Program-made: the position numbers and the translations under genes
From: Alectryocaccobium sp964389285
GTDB lineage: Bacteria; Bacillota; Clostridia; Lachnospirales; Lachnospiraceae
Assembly (NCBI GenBank): GCA_964389285.1
Contig: CAYMCZ010000010.1
Span: 1 to 64,000 of the forward strand
Length of the DNA: 64,000 nt
Reading direction: 5' to 3'
The notes under the pieces: generated by a model
Database searches by the model: none
Seen by the model: the letters and a program-made list of their open reading frames with translations, nothing else
Told to the model about the DNA's origin: nothing
Shown here: positions 1-8,922 of the stretch, piece by piece
Numbering within the stretch: position 1 is the first letter of the stretch
Layout of the letters: each line of letters opens with the position of its first letter

Positions 1-56
1 TTTTGGTAGTAAACTACTGTCTTTAATAAAGACCCCCGCTAACTAAATGACATTGC

Positions 57-701
57 GCCCACAGGGGGGTCCTGTTTATCGACGAGCTTCCCGAAATGGC
101 GGGCAGGACGCTTGAGCATTTAAGAGTCCCTCTTGAAGAAAAAAAGATACTTGTTTCAAGAAGCGGGGGAAGCTGCATATTTCCTGCAAATTTTCTTTTC
201 GCGGCCGCTATGAACCCATGTCCCTGCGGCCATTTTCCGGATATGAATAAATGTACCTGTTCAACCAGGGAAATACAAAATTATATGTCTAAGATCAGCC
301 AGCCAATCCTTGACCGTATAGATATCAGGGTGGACGTGCCGGCCGCCAAATTTTCAGAGCTGGTTTCTTCGGATGATGACATGGTATCTTCCGCGCAGAT
401 GAGAAAAAAAGTTGAAAAAGCTTTCGGGATTCAAAAAGAAAGATACAAGGAGATGGAAATCTGTTTTAACGGCGAACTCTCCCCAAATGATATCGGCAGG
501 TTTTGTGCTTCCACCGCCGAGGCCGGAAAACTGCTTGAGAACACATTTACCAAAATGAACTTAAGCGCAAGGGCATATCACCGCATATTAAAGCTTGCCC
601 GTACAATAGCCGATTTAGAGGGCGCTGATCTCATAAATGAAAGCCATATCAGCGAAGCGTTCTGTTTCAGAGCTCAGAGCTTCAGGGGGAGGACATTATG
701 A
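57..701 (+). CDS. comM: ComM/YifB-family Mg-chelatase-like AAA+ ATPase, 3' part only
   Basis: Partial gene; the reading frame is open from about base 57 and the N-terminal half lies outside the window or is lost. The visible part starts at the Walker B stretch (AHRGVLFIDELPEM, 57-98), then the family motif AAMNPCPCG followed by further cysteines, the sensor/arginine-finger part with LDRIDIRVDVP, and the C-terminal Mg_chelatase_C helical domain (ARAYHRILKLARTIADLEG). In ComM of transformable bacteria this hexameric helicase promotes branch migration during integration of incoming DNA. The gene overlaps dprA by ATGA, which fits a DNA-uptake operon. The frame is broken at about 55-57: MTL is readable one frame over just before AHRG, so an extra base or a poor contig edge is likely. 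Confidence 0.9.
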   Translation, partial: AHRGVLFIDELPEMAGRTLEHLRVPLEEKKILVSRSGGSCIFPANFLFAAAMNPCPCGHFPDMNKCTCSTREIQNYMSKISQPILDRIDIRVDVPAAKFSELVSSDDDMVSSAQMRKKVEKAFGIQKERYKEMEICFNGELSPNDIGRFCASTAEAGKLLENTFTKMNLSARAYHRILKLARTIADLEGADLINESHISEAFCFRAQSFRGRTL

Positions 702-1570
702 GTGATTACAGATGTGTCAGATATGAGGATCCTGCTTATCCGGAAAAACTCAGACAAAAAGAGAGGATGCCCGGATCGCTGTATATAAAGGGTTGTTTTC
801 CGGATCCGTTAAAATACTCCGTTGCCATAGTAGGCGCAAGACAGTGTTCCGCTTACGGGAGAAAGGCTGCCCGCGATATGGCCGAAGAGCTTGCGAAGGA
901 AGGTGTACAGATTATAAGCGGGCTTGCGCTCGGCATAGATTCATATGCGCATAAAGGAGCACTGGACGGGGGCGGGAAAACCTTTGCGGTGATGGGCTGC
1001 GGCATAGATTCCTGTTATCCGCTCTCAAATACCAGACTGTATGAAGATATTTTAAAAACAGGCGGAGGCATAATAAGCGAATTTGTGCCGGGAGCCCTGG
1101 CGCTGCCGTACCATTTTCCAATCAGAAACAGGATAATCAGCGGTCTTTCGGATGCGGTAATAGTAGTGGAAGCGAAAAAAAGAAGCGGCTCTCTTATTAC
1201 GGCAAATTACGCATTGGAACAGGGAGTGCCGGTATTTGCGGTGCCGGGCAGGTTAAATGACCCTCTTTCTGAAGGGCCAAACGATCTTTTGTTTCAGGGC
1301 GCGGCCCCGGCGCTTTCCGCGGGACATATAATGGATGAGCTGGGGATTAAGCCCTTAAATAATGAGGCTTATCCGGTAAGAAAGCAGGATAAGGGGCTTT
1401 CCGAAAAAGAAAAGAGGATATATGAAGAGCTCTCGTCGGATCCGGTGACTTTGGAGTACGCATGTCAAAAGACGGGATTCGATATAGTTTCGGTTTCGGA
1501 GGCGCTTATTATGCTTGAGCTGAAAGGGTATGCCGCGCAGCTGTCGCCGGGGCATTATGTGATAACATAA
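698..1570 (+). CDS. dprA: DNA-processing protein DprA
   Basis: 290 residues, usual length for a Firmicute DprA. It loads RecA on incoming single-stranded DNA during natural transformation. A Rossmann-like core covers about 40-215 with VAIVGARQCSAYG (43-55), SGLALGIDSYAHKGAL (74-89), AVMGCGID (97-104), a SEFVPG segment, the RNRIISGLSDAVIVVEA stretch and the SGSLITANYALEQG motif, followed by VFAVPG and the conserved GPNDLLFQGA. Residues about 235-290 fit the C-terminal winged-helix domain. The start ATG at 698 overlaps the comM stop (ATGA), so the two are translationally coupled. The gene ends in a palindromic repeat that may be its terminator. Identification is firm. Confidence 0.96.
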   Translation: MSDYRCVRYEDPAYPEKLRQKERMPGSLYIKGCFPDPLKYSVAIVGARQCSAYGRKAARDMAEELAKEGVQIISGLALGIDSYAHKGALDGGGKTFAVMGCGIDSCYPLSNTRLYEDILKTGGGIISEFVPGALALPYHFPIRNRIISGLSDAVIVVEAKKRSGSLITANYALEQGVPVFAVPGRLNDPLSEGPNDLLFQGAAPALSAGHIMDELGIKPLNNEAYPVRKQDKGLSEKEKRIYEELSSDPVTLEYACQKTGFDIVSVSEALIMLELKGYAAQLSPGHYVIT

Positions 1571-1573
1571 AAA

Positions 1574-1611
1574 ACTGTCGTAATATTCATGATAAAGTAT
1601 ATTACGACAGT
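1574..1611. repeat. Palindromic repeat, copy 1 (likely bidirectional terminator)
   Basis: Perfect 13-bp inverted repeat ACTGTCGTAATAT / ATATTACGACAGT (1574-1586 and 1599-1611) around a 12-nt loop that includes TCATGATAAAGT. It lies between the convergent genes dprA and argG. Related copies, sharing the CTGTCG/CGACAG arms and the ATTCATGATAA centre, occur at 16714-16760 and 36791-36962, and a shorter one at 59612-59644. Terminator function is inferred from position; the T-run is weak on the plus strand. Confidence 0.75.
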
Positions 1612-1624
1612 CTCTGTAAGCGGT

Positions 1625-2842
1625 TTATTTTTCTTTGTTCTGAAGCATAAATGCCCTTACCTGCAGCGGGAGGCCGAACAGGTTTATAAAGCCCGTGGCA
1701 TCCGTGTGGTCATAGAGGTCGCCTGTTGTGAAGGAAGCCAGAGATTCGTTGTAAAGCGAATACGGTGAAGTGGTTCCGGCTTTGATAATATTACCTTTGT
1801 AGAGTTTTAATTTTACTTCTCCGGTAACGTATTTCTGTGTGGACTCCACGAAAGCCTGGATGGCTTCGCGAAGCGGCGTAAACCATTTTCCCTCGTATAC
1901 GATCTGCGCGAATTCGCTTCCGAGTTTTTTCTTTGCTTCAAGCGTCTCGCGGTCAAGTATCAGTTCTTCAAGCTGGTCGTGAGCTTCCATAAGTATGGTA
2001 CCGCCGGGAGTCTCGTAAACGCCTCTTGATTTCATGCCTACCACGCGGTTTTCTACTATGTCTATTATGCCTATACCGTTTTTGCCGCCGAGGACGTTCA
2101 GCTCTTTGATGATCTCTGAAACCTTCATCTCGACTCCGTTAAGGGCAACCGGGGTGCCTTCTTTAAAGGTAAGCGATACGAGAGTTTCTTTGTCGGGAGC
2201 TTTCTGCGGAGTTACGCCGAGCACGAGGATGTTTTCATAATCGGGTTCCATGGCGGGATCCTCAAGCTCAAGACCTTCGTGGCTTATGTGCCAGAGATTT
2301 CTGTCGCGGCTGTAACTGGTGCTTGCGCTGAACGGAAGATCGATACCGTGTTTGATACAGTAGGCGATCTCGTCTTCTCTGGATTCCATTTTCCATAATT
2401 CGGGCATGCGCCAGGGTGCTATTATTTTAAGATCAGGAGCAAGAGCTTTTATGCCGAGCTCGAAACGAATCTGGTCGTTTCCTTTTCCGGTAGCACCGTG
2501 GCATATGGCTGTAGCGCCTTCCTTGCGGGCAATCTCAACAAGACGTTTTGCTATAACGGGACGCGCCATGGAAGTGCCGAGAAGATATTTGTGTTCATAA
2601 ACCGCACCTGCTTTGACGCAGGGCATAACGAAGTCGTCGCAGAACTCGTCCGTAACATTTTCGATATAAAGCTTTGTCGCGCCGGAAAGTTCAGCTCTTT
2701 CGTGAAGACCGTCCAGTTCGTCACCCTGTCCGCAGTCTATGCAGCAGCAGACAACATCATAGTCAAATGACTCTTTAAGCCACGGGATTATGGCGGTCGT
2801 GTCAAGGCCTCCGGAATAAGCAAGTATGATTTTCTCTTTCAT
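1625..2842 (-). CDS. argG: Argininosuccinate synthase
   Basis: 405 residues, full length. It joins citrulline and aspartate with ATP to make argininosuccinate, the next-to-last step of arginine synthesis, in the cytoplasm. The N-terminus has the adenine-nucleotide alpha-hydrolase P-loop SGGLDTT (10-16), then the class features GATGKGNDQIRFE, the DRNLWHISHEG segment and a SPYSLYNESLASF stretch near the C-terminus, all typical of ArgG. The start ATG at 2842 has AGGAG about 9 nt upstream. It stands alone on the minus strand: no argH or other arg gene is in the window. A good sigma-A-like promoter precedes it. Confidence 0.97.
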   Translation of the reverse strand: MKEKIILAYSGGLDTTAIIPWLKESFDYDVVCCCIDCGQGDELDGLHERAELSGATKLYIENVTDEFCDDFVMPCVKAGAVYEHKYLLGTSMARPVIAKRLVEIARKEGATAICHGATGKGNDQIRFELGIKALAPDLKIIAPWRMPELWKMESREDEIAYCIKHGIDLPFSASTSYSRDRNLWHISHEGLELEDPAMEPDYENILVLGVTPQKAPDKETLVSLTFKEGTPVALNGVEMKVSEIIKELNVLGGKNGIGIIDIVENRVVGMKSRGVYETPGGTILMEAHDQLEELILDRETLEAKKKLGSEFAQIVYEGKWFTPLREAIQAFVESTQKYVTGEVKLKLYKGNIIKAGTTSPYSLYNESLASFTTGDLYDHTDATGFINLFGLPLQVRAFMLQNKEK

Positions 2843-2906
2843 GTTAATTATCTCCTGTCTTATTTTTATGATAATCTTTTATGTTTTAAATAAACTGACA
2901 TTCGTT

Positions 2907-2935
2907 ACTATACAACGAAAAATATTAATATGCAA
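2907..2935 (-). promoter_or_regulatory. Probable argG promoter
   Basis: On the minus strand, TTGCAT (2930-2935) and TATAGT (2907-2912) are separated by exactly 17 bp, upstream of the argG start. The AT-rich stretch TGCATATTAATATT overlapping the -35 region loosely resembles an ArgR box, but the match is not good enough to call an operator. Confidence 0.6.
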
Positions 2936-2946
2936 GCAATAAGTCC

Positions 2947-2975
2947 TTGCACAACTGTTACGTTTTGGTTAAAAT
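2947..2975 (+). promoter_or_regulatory. Probable comEA operon promoter
   Basis: TTGCAC (2947-2952) and TAAAAT (2970-2975) with a 17-bp spacer lie 45 bp upstream of the comEA start at 3021. The argG and comEA promoters are back to back in a 178-bp divergent region. Confidence 0.5.
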
Positions 2976-3020
2976 ACTAAAAAGAATGGTTTAAACTTCC
3001 TGGCTGCGGGGAGGTTCGAA

Positions 3021-3633
3021 ATGAAATATTTCGTTATTAAAGCAGTAGCTGTTATCTTATGCGCGGCAGCTCTTTCCGGCTGCAAAAAAAAACGAGACGC
3101 ACTTTGATATGCAGCAGGAGATGTCTTTTTCGGAAGATATCTCTGAAATTTCCGCCGACACCGAAGATGAAACCTCAGACGCTCAGATAAAGGATACCGT
3201 AATGATATATATCTGCGGGGCGGTAAACGCTCCCGGCGTATATGAACTGAATGCCGGAAGCCGGATATGCGATGCGGTGGAAATGGCCGGAGGGCTGCTT
3301 CCCGACGCCGATGAAAAAGCCCTTAATCAGGCGCAGGTTTTATCCGACGAACAGCAGATCACCGTCTATACCCTCGAAGAAACCGAAAGCGCGGTTTCTG
3401 AAACAGGCGTCTTTTATGACGGAGGAGGGCGCGGAGCGTCTTCTAAGATAAATATCAACAAAGCAGGTAAAGAGCTTTTGATGACGCTGCCCGGCATCGG
3501 TGAAACCAGAGCCGATGAGATACTCGCATACAGGGAAGCAAACGGAGGATTTACCGAGATCAGTGAGATTTGCAGCATCAGCGGGATCGGCGAAAAGACA
3601 TTCGAAAAATTGAAAGATTTTATAGAAGTTTGA
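3021..3633 (+). CDS. comEA: ComEA-like DNA-binding lipoprotein, frame broken in an A9 run
   Basis: Two halves in different frames. The first (ATG 3021, ribosome site GGGGAGG) encodes a lipoprotein signal peptide with lipobox ALSGC. Translation then hits a stop at 3105-3107 because the run of nine A at 3084-3092 is one base too long: removing one A joins the signal peptide smoothly to the downstream frame (open from 3109 to 3633). That frame has a SLBB domain (MIYICGAVNAPGVYEL...GG) and a helix-hairpin-helix domain (KININKAGKELLMTLPGIG... and ISGIGEKTFEKL), the normal ComEA layout. ComEA binds incoming DNA at the cell surface and passes it to ComEC, encoded 3 kb downstream. The break may be sequencing error, phase variation or transcriptional slippage; the domains themselves are intact. 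Confidence 0.85.
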
Positions 3634-3646
3634 TTGGAGATTGATT

Positions 3647-4336
3647 ATGGCAGGCAGAGTTCTTGTAGTTGACGATGAAAAACTTATAGTTAAAGGCATC
3701 CGGTTTTCGCTTGAGCAGGACGGCATGGAAGTTGACTGTGCTTACGACGGCGAAGAAGCGCTCGAAAAAGTACGTTCGGGCGAATATGACATTATTCTTC
3801 TTGATCTTATGCTTCCTAAGATAGACGGTTTGTCGGTATGTCAGCAGATAAGGGAATTTTCAACGGTTCCCATTATTATGCTTACGGCTAAAGGCGAGGA
3901 TATGGATAAGATTCTGGGACTCGAATACGGCGCGGACGACTATATTACAAAGCCTTTTAATATCCTTGAGGTGAAGGCCAGGATAAAAGCCATAATCAGA
4001 CGTACCAGGGTATCGCAGAAAAAAGATGTTCCAGCAAGCACACTGACGGTAGGAGAGCTTACTCTTGACAAAGAATCCAGAAGGGTCTTTATAGGCGAAG
4101 CCGAAGTCAATCTCACGGCCAAAGAATTTGACGTGCTTGAGATTCTTGCTTTTCATCCAAATAAAGTCTACAGCAGAGAGCAGCTTTTAAAGCTGATCTG
4201 GGGGAGCGAATATCCGGGTGACGTGCGTACGGTGGACGTACATATACGAAGACTGCGCGAAAAAATAGAAAAAAAGCCCGGCGAACCGAAATATGTACAT
4301 ACGAAATGGGGAGTTGGTTATTATTTCCAGGCATAA
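3647..4336 (+). CDS. OmpR-family response regulator (WalR/PhoP-like)
   Basis: 229 residues. Receiver domain 1-118 with acidic pocket D9-D10, phosphoacceptor D53 (LLDLMLP), T80 and K102 (ITKPF); winged-helix DNA-binding domain about 130-229 (LTAKEFDVLEIL, SREQLLKLIWG, RTVDVHIRRLREKIE, VGYYF). Start taken at ATG 3647, 6 nt after GGAGA; an in-frame TTG at 3641 is less likely. It overlaps the following histidine kinase gene by about 44 bp, so the two form one unit. Position between comEA and comEC suggests co-transcription with competence genes, but the signal and target genes cannot be read from sequence. Confidence 0.93.
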   Translation: MAGRVLVVDDEKLIVKGIRFSLEQDGMEVDCAYDGEEALEKVRSGEYDIILLDLMLPKIDGLSVCQQIREFSTVPIIMLTAKGEDMDKILGLEYGADDYITKPFNILEVKARIKAIIRRTRVSQKKDVPASTLTVGELTLDKESRRVFIGEAEVNLTAKEFDVLEILAFHPNKVYSREQLLKLIWGSEYPGDVRTVDVHIRRLREKIEKKPGEPKYVHTKWGVGYYFQA

Positions 4337-5756
4337 GAAAAGATTCAGCTTTTTCAGGTCGCTGCGTTTTCGTATTTTTGTGATAATGATCATCCTCAGC
4401 GTCATACCTACTATCATAGTAGAGCGAAGCATAGTCAGCAGTTATGAGGACAGAGCCATATCGAGCAGGAGCGCCATAGTAAAAAACCAGTGTACGATTT
4501 TATGCGATCAACTGCTGGCCGACAACTATCTTGAAAATCAGGAAAATGAAGTAATAAACAGTGAGCTGGAGCTGCTTACCAATATATACGGAGGCAGGAT
4601 CCAGATAATTGACGGCGATTACAGAGTCGTCCGGGATACTTTCGGTATGAATCAGGGCAAATATATGATTTCATCCGAGTTGATTGACTGTATGAAAGGC
4701 TTCGAATTCAATAATTATGACAGCGGGGACAGAGCTGTAGAGATGGGTCTGAAAATAACGGATCCCAATAGCAAGGACGTTATCGGAGCGATGCTCGTCA
4801 GCTTTTCTACGCAGGAAATCAACAATAACAGAGAGATTCTCAACGCAAGAGGATTGATGATACTCGGACTTATCGTTGCCGCTATCTGCGTTTTCGGACT
4901 TCTGATGTCGAGGTTTCTGGTGCTTCCGTTCAGAAAGATCACCAAAGCCATAGATATGATGACGACAACATATCAGGACGAATACATATATGTGGACGAT
5001 TATCAGGAAACCGAACAGATATCAGATGCTTTCAACAGACTCATAACCCAGGTCAGAAGACTGGATGATTCAAGAACCGAATTTGTCTCAAATGTCTCTC
5101 ATGAGCTTAAAACGCCGCTTGCTTCCATGAAAGTATTGGCCGATTCGCTGCTTATGAATCCTGATGTCACCCTTGAGCAATACAAAGAATTCATGCAGGA
5201 TATTTCCCAGGAGATAGATCGTGAAAATGCCATTATCAATGATCTTCTCTCTATTGTCTCCATGGATAAAAACGTGGCGAAGCTCAATATCGAAAAGACA
5301 AATATAAATGAGCTTACGGCCCAGGTTATAAAAAGACTTAAGCCGATCGCAGACGGGCATAAGGTGGAGCTGACCATGGATAATTTCAGAACGGTTGAGG
5401 CTGAAGTGGATCCGGTAAAGCTGACGCTTGTTATTTCCAACATAATTGACAACGGCATCAAATACAACAAGCCGGAAGGCGGATGGGTACGCGTTATTTT
5501 AAATGCCGACAATAAATATTTCTTCCTGACGATCAGCGATTCGGGCATAGGTATCCCCAAAGATTCGCAGGAAAAAATATTCGACAGATTTTACCGTGTG
5601 GACAAGAGTCATTCAAGAGAAATCGGAGGCACGGGACTCGGACTTGCCATAACCAAAAGCGCCATAAGCATGCACAAGGGCGCGATAAGAGTGACCAGCG
5701 AAGAAGGCGAGGGGACTACTTTCTTTATAAGGATTCCCCTGAATTATGTGCCGTAA
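4293..5756 (+). CDS. Membrane sensor histidine kinase (WalK/PhoR-like)
   Basis: 487 residues from ATG 4293. Transmembrane helix 1 about 25-45, an extracellular sensor region about 46-186, helix 2 about 187-209, HAMP region about 205-258, HisKA domain with the phosphorylated histidine H270 in VSHELKTPLASMK, and a HATPase_c domain with N-box NIIDNGIKYN (383-392), DSGIGIP (416-422) and GGTGLGLAIT (445-454). No PAS domain is obvious. The start is uncertain: the 5' end lies inside the response regulator gene and starts a little downstream are possible. It is the cognate kinase of the regulator at 3647. The signal sensed is unknown. Confidence 0.93.
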   Translation: MYIRNGELVIISRHKKRFSFFRSLRFRIFVIMIILSVIPTIIVERSIVSSYEDRAISSRSAIVKNQCTILCDQLLADNYLENQENEVINSELELLTNIYGGRIQIIDGDYRVVRDTFGMNQGKYMISSELIDCMKGFEFNNYDSGDRAVEMGLKITDPNSKDVIGAMLVSFSTQEINNNREILNARGLMILGLIVAAICVFGLLMSRFLVLPFRKITKAIDMMTTTYQDEYIYVDDYQETEQISDAFNRLITQVRRLDDSRTEFVSNVSHELKTPLASMKVLADSLLMNPDVTLEQYKEFMQDISQEIDRENAIINDLLSIVSMDKNVAKLNIEKTNINELTAQVIKRLKPIADGHKVELTMDNFRTVEAEVDPVKLTLVISNIIDNGIKYNKPEGGWVRVILNADNKYFFLTISDSGIGIPKDSQEKIFDRFYRVDKSHSREIGGTGLGLAITKSAISMHKGAIRVTSEEGEGTTFFIRIPLNYVP

Positions 5757-5773
5757 CCCGGGAGGAGATCGTT

Positions 5774-6682
5774 ATAAAAAAAGCGTTTATTATAATCTTT
5801 GCCGCGCTGCTTTTGCTGACGGGATGTTCGGCCGCGAAAGTATCCGAAAACAGCGGCATGAGCATATATTATATAGACGGAGACAGCCTGAGGTCAGTCC
5901 CGATAGCGGACGACTCCGAACTGACGGAGGCGCCTTTGGACGTACAGATAAGTACTCTGATTGATATGATAAGCGCCGGAGAGGGCATTCCCGAAGGCGG
6001 CGGCAGGCTGCTTCAAAATGATGTATATATCGAATCCTATTTCAGAGACGGGAATATAGTCTGCATAAATCTGAACGGTGATTACGGGTCGATAAAATCT
6101 CCTCAAAAGCTGTTTTTAGTGGGCGGAATCGTCAAAACTCTCTGTCAGGCAGACGGTGTGGATGCGCTGCTTTTTACAATACAGGGTGAGCCGCTATTGG
6201 ATCCCGCAGGCGCGGAGTACGGGCTTTTGAGTGATGAGGATTTTATTATTCATAACGGACAGGATATCAATAACTACATCAATACCGAGATGACGCTGTA
6301 TTTTGCCGATATGTCGGGGACGAAACTCAAATCCGTCAAAAGGCAGGTTCATTACAACAGAAATAAACAGCCGGAGCTGGCCGTGATTGAGGAGCTGATA
6401 AAAGGCCCTTTAACGGCCACAGAGCAGAGTATTCTTCCCTCAACGCTTAAGATAGCCGGAGTCACGGTAAAAGACGATACCTGTTACGTGAATTTCGATG
6501 TGGATGCTTTGAGGGTGCTTTCAGGCACCAACATGAAGCTTGCCACGGAATCTATTGTACAGTCGTTATATTCGGTCTGCGGAACTAAAAAGGTACAGTT
6601 CCAGATCAACGGCGATTCGGATATTACCTTTGAAGACGGTACCGACTTTGACAGAATATATACGCCGAAAAAAAGAACCTGA
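5774..6682 (+). CDS. GerMN-domain lipoprotein
   Basis: About 302 residues. A clear lipoprotein signal (KKAFIIIFAALLLLTGC, cysteine about residue 18) is followed by a GerMN-like domain about 40-150 and a second, better one about 170-295 (LKSVKRQVHY..., VIEELIKGP, TLKIAGVTVKDDTCYVNFD). GerMN proteins include spore-germination GerM and envelope proteins; here it follows a sensor kinase, a common pairing in Clostridia. No ATG, GTG or TTG is available upstream of the signal peptide in this frame. GGAGG (5761-5765) sits 8 nt before an ATA at 5774, so either translation starts at AUA or one base is wrong. The first usable standard codon, TTG 5813, would remove most of the signal peptide. Confidence 0.8.
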   Translation: MKKAFIIIFAALLLLTGCSAAKVSENSGMSIYYIDGDSLRSVPIADDSELTEAPLDVQISTLIDMISAGEGIPEGGGRLLQNDVYIESYFRDGNIVCINLNGDYGSIKSPQKLFLVGGIVKTLCQADGVDALLFTIQGEPLLDPAGAEYGLLSDEDFIIHNGQDINNYINTEMTLYFADMSGTKLKSVKRQVHYNRNKQPELAVIEELIKGPLTATEQSILPSTLKIAGVTVKDDTCYVNFDVDALRVLSGTNMKLATESIVQSLYSVCGTKKVQFQINGDSDITFEDGTDFDRIYTPKKRT

Positions 6683-6704
6683 TTAATATTTGGGAGAAAG
6701 TTTT

Positions 6705-8921
6705 TTGAAACAAAGACCTTTGTTGTTCGGCTTTCTCGGTATTATTATTCTGATAATTATATTAAAAGCCGCCGGTCTGCCCCTCTGGGGCGGGCCGGAT
6801 TTGAGCAAAGAGATCCGTGATACGATCGAAAGCGACACTGTCGTCGCCGTTTCGGGCACGGTTATCGATAAAACTGAAAAAGCCGATTACATTTCATATA
6901 TCCTTTCGGATACATTTCTGCTTTCCGACTCCGCTTCGGAGCCGGTTTCTGTTCATAAAGTTAAAATAACCGACAAAAACATCGAAAATTTAATATCTAT
7001 AGGATCGCGGGTTCATGTAACCGGCGATCTTGAAGCGTTTCAAAACGCATCAAATCCCGGCGGTTTTGACAGAGCGGATTATTACGCGGGCGAGGATATG
7101 TATTTTTACATGTATTCCTCTGATATTAAAACCACAAAGGAACCGGCTTTTTCCGCGGGCGAATACGCATATAAACTCAAGAAAAAAATACGCCGCATAG
7201 CATCTTCGGCAATGCAGGAAGATCAGGCCGAAGTTTTATGCGCCATGCTTCTCGGAGATAAAAGCAGTCTGCCTCAGGAAATAAAGCTGGATTATTCCGC
7301 TGCGGGGTTAAGTCATCTGCTGGCAATTTCGGGAGTTCATATAATGATTCTCGGAATGCTGCTTTACAGGGGACTTCTGGCATTACGTATAAAAATTGTT
7401 CCATCGGCGATTATATCAATCGGGCTCATGTCAATCTACTGTATATTTTCGGGAGGAAGCGAATCTACCATAAGAGCCTGCATAATGTACGGTATTATGA
7501 TGACGGGAAAATGCATACTGAAAAGCTATGACCCGTTAAACGCCCTTGCGATTTCGGGAATCATAATGCTTTCGATCAGGCCGGCGCTTTTGTTCAGGGC
7601 AGGATTTCAGTTGAGTTTTTCGGCCTGTTTTGCTATATGCTGTCTGTATTTTACGATTAGGAATTGTTTTGATATCAAAGCCAAAGGCGGGAATGCTTCC
7701 AAAAAGATAAAAGACATGATTTTTTCGGCGGCCCTGCTCTGGTTTTGCGTCACTCTCACTACAATGCCGCTGCTGCTTTATAATTATTACGAGTTTTCTT
7801 TATTCTCTTTTCTGGGAAATCTTATCTTTGTTCCGTTTATGGGAATAGTGCTTATTGCCGGTATGGCAGGCATAGCGGCAGGTGCCGTTTTTCTGCCGGC
7901 GGGAGCAGTCCTGCTTTATTTGCCGGGATTAATTCTTAAAACACAGGACAGTCTCGGCGGTTTTATAAGAACTTTGCCGGACTCAATGCTTATCACCGGA
8001 AGACCTGAAATCTGGCAGCTGCTTCTATATCTGACAGGGATGATTGTATTTATTCTAATGTTGAAGAATAAAACAAAGCTCAGATATATGCTGCTGCCGG
8101 CAGCCCTTTTTTCGATGATATTTATAAATAATTTCAACGGCCTCAGCATTACGGTGCTTGATACGGGACAGGGGGACTGCAGCGTCGTAAGATATAATGA
8201 TTCGTGTTATGTGATAGACGGCGGAAGTTCGAGTAAAAACAGCACAGGCAGATATACGATAGTTCCATACCTGAAATCTCAGGGCATATCTCATATAGAC
8301 GCGGTTTTTCTGAGCCATGCGGATGAAGATCATATGAACGGACTGACGGAGCTTTTTGAGATGACGGCAAAAAACGAAACAAAGATAAAAACTGATCGTT
8401 TGATAATGCCGCTCTGGCTTAGAAATGATCCTTCAAAAGATGCCGTCTGCGAAGCTGCAAGAGAAGCCGGCTGCAGCGTTTTATATGCATCCAGAGGCGA
8501 TAAGGTTACGGATGGAGAGCTGATAATAAGGGTGATATCACCGGATGAAGATGAGGGCTTTACCGGAAACGAGGGATCGCTTGTGCTGGAACTGAAAAAA
8601 GGGGGTTTTAAAGCACTGTTTGCGGGTGACGTTGAAGGCGGGGGCGAGGAAAGGCTTATTGAGCGCGCCGGAAAATGTAATCTGTATAAGGTCGCGCATC
8701 ACGGCTCTAAATATACAAACAGCGTACGGTTGCTCGAAAAGCTGAGTCCCGAAGCCGCGGTTATAACCGCGCCCGCAAAAAGCCTTTACGGACATCCCCA
8801 TAAAGAAACCATCGAGCGGCTGACTTCTGAGGGAATAGTATGGTTTCAGACCGGTATTTCGGGAGCCGTTACGGTGAAGGTTTATGAAGACGGATTTGAT
8901 TTGGAGGAGTATTTAAGGTAA
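6705..8921 (+). CDS. comEC: ComEC/Rec2-family DNA uptake channel
   Basis: About 738 residues. Start taken at TTG 6705, 8 nt after GGGAG, rather than the TTG at 6690. Order: N-terminal membrane/OB-like region (DUF4131-type), the Competence domain from about 180 to 460 with LLGDKSSLP and LLAISGVHIMILG followed by many hydrophobic helices, and a C-terminal metallo-beta-lactamase domain (LDTGQGD about 484, SHADEDHMNG about 536, FAGDVE, VAHHGSKYTNS about 663). It forms the inner-membrane pore for single-stranded DNA in transformation. Together with ComEA, DprA and ComM in this window the competence set is well represented. It ends at a hairpin terminator. Confidence 0.95.
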   Translation: MKQRPLLFGFLGIIILIIILKAAGLPLWGGPDLSKEIRDTIESDTVVAVSGTVIDKTEKADYISYILSDTFLLSDSASEPVSVHKVKITDKNIENLISIGSRVHVTGDLEAFQNASNPGGFDRADYYAGEDMYFYMYSSDIKTTKEPAFSAGEYAYKLKKKIRRIASSAMQEDQAEVLCAMLLGDKSSLPQEIKLDYSAAGLSHLLAISGVHIMILGMLLYRGLLALRIKIVPSAIISIGLMSIYCIFSGGSESTIRACIMYGIMMTGKCILKSYDPLNALAISGIIMLSIRPALLFRAGFQLSFSACFAICCLYFTIRNCFDIKAKGGNASKKIKDMIFSAALLWFCVTLTTMPLLLYNYYEFSLFSFLGNLIFVPFMGIVLIAGMAGIAAGAVFLPAGAVLLYLPGLILKTQDSLGGFIRTLPDSMLITGRPEIWQLLLYLTGMIVFILMLKNKTKLRYMLLPAALFSMIFINNFNGLSITVLDTGQGDCSVVRYNDSCYVIDGGSSSKNSTGRYTIVPYLKSQGISHIDAVFLSHADEDHMNGLTELFEMTAKNETKIKTDRLIMPLWLRNDPSKDAVCEAAREAGCSVLYASRGDKVTDGELIIRVISPDEDEGFTGNEGSLVLELKKGGFKALFAGDVEGGGEERLIERAGKCNLYKVAHHGSKYTNSVRLLEKLSPEAAVITAPAKSLYGHPHKETIERLTSEGIVWFQTGISGAVTVKVYEDGFDLEEYLR

Positions 8922-8922
8922 A

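Noticed and set aside
2843..3020. T-box or other riboswitch before argG
   Set aside because: The leader between the promoter and the ATG is only about 60 nt and shows no specifier/antiterminator pattern.
3340..5560. Several minus-strand frames of 60-150 codons across comEA, the response regulator and the kinase
   Set aside because: All are opposite strongly coding genes and have no recognisable domains or ribosome sites.
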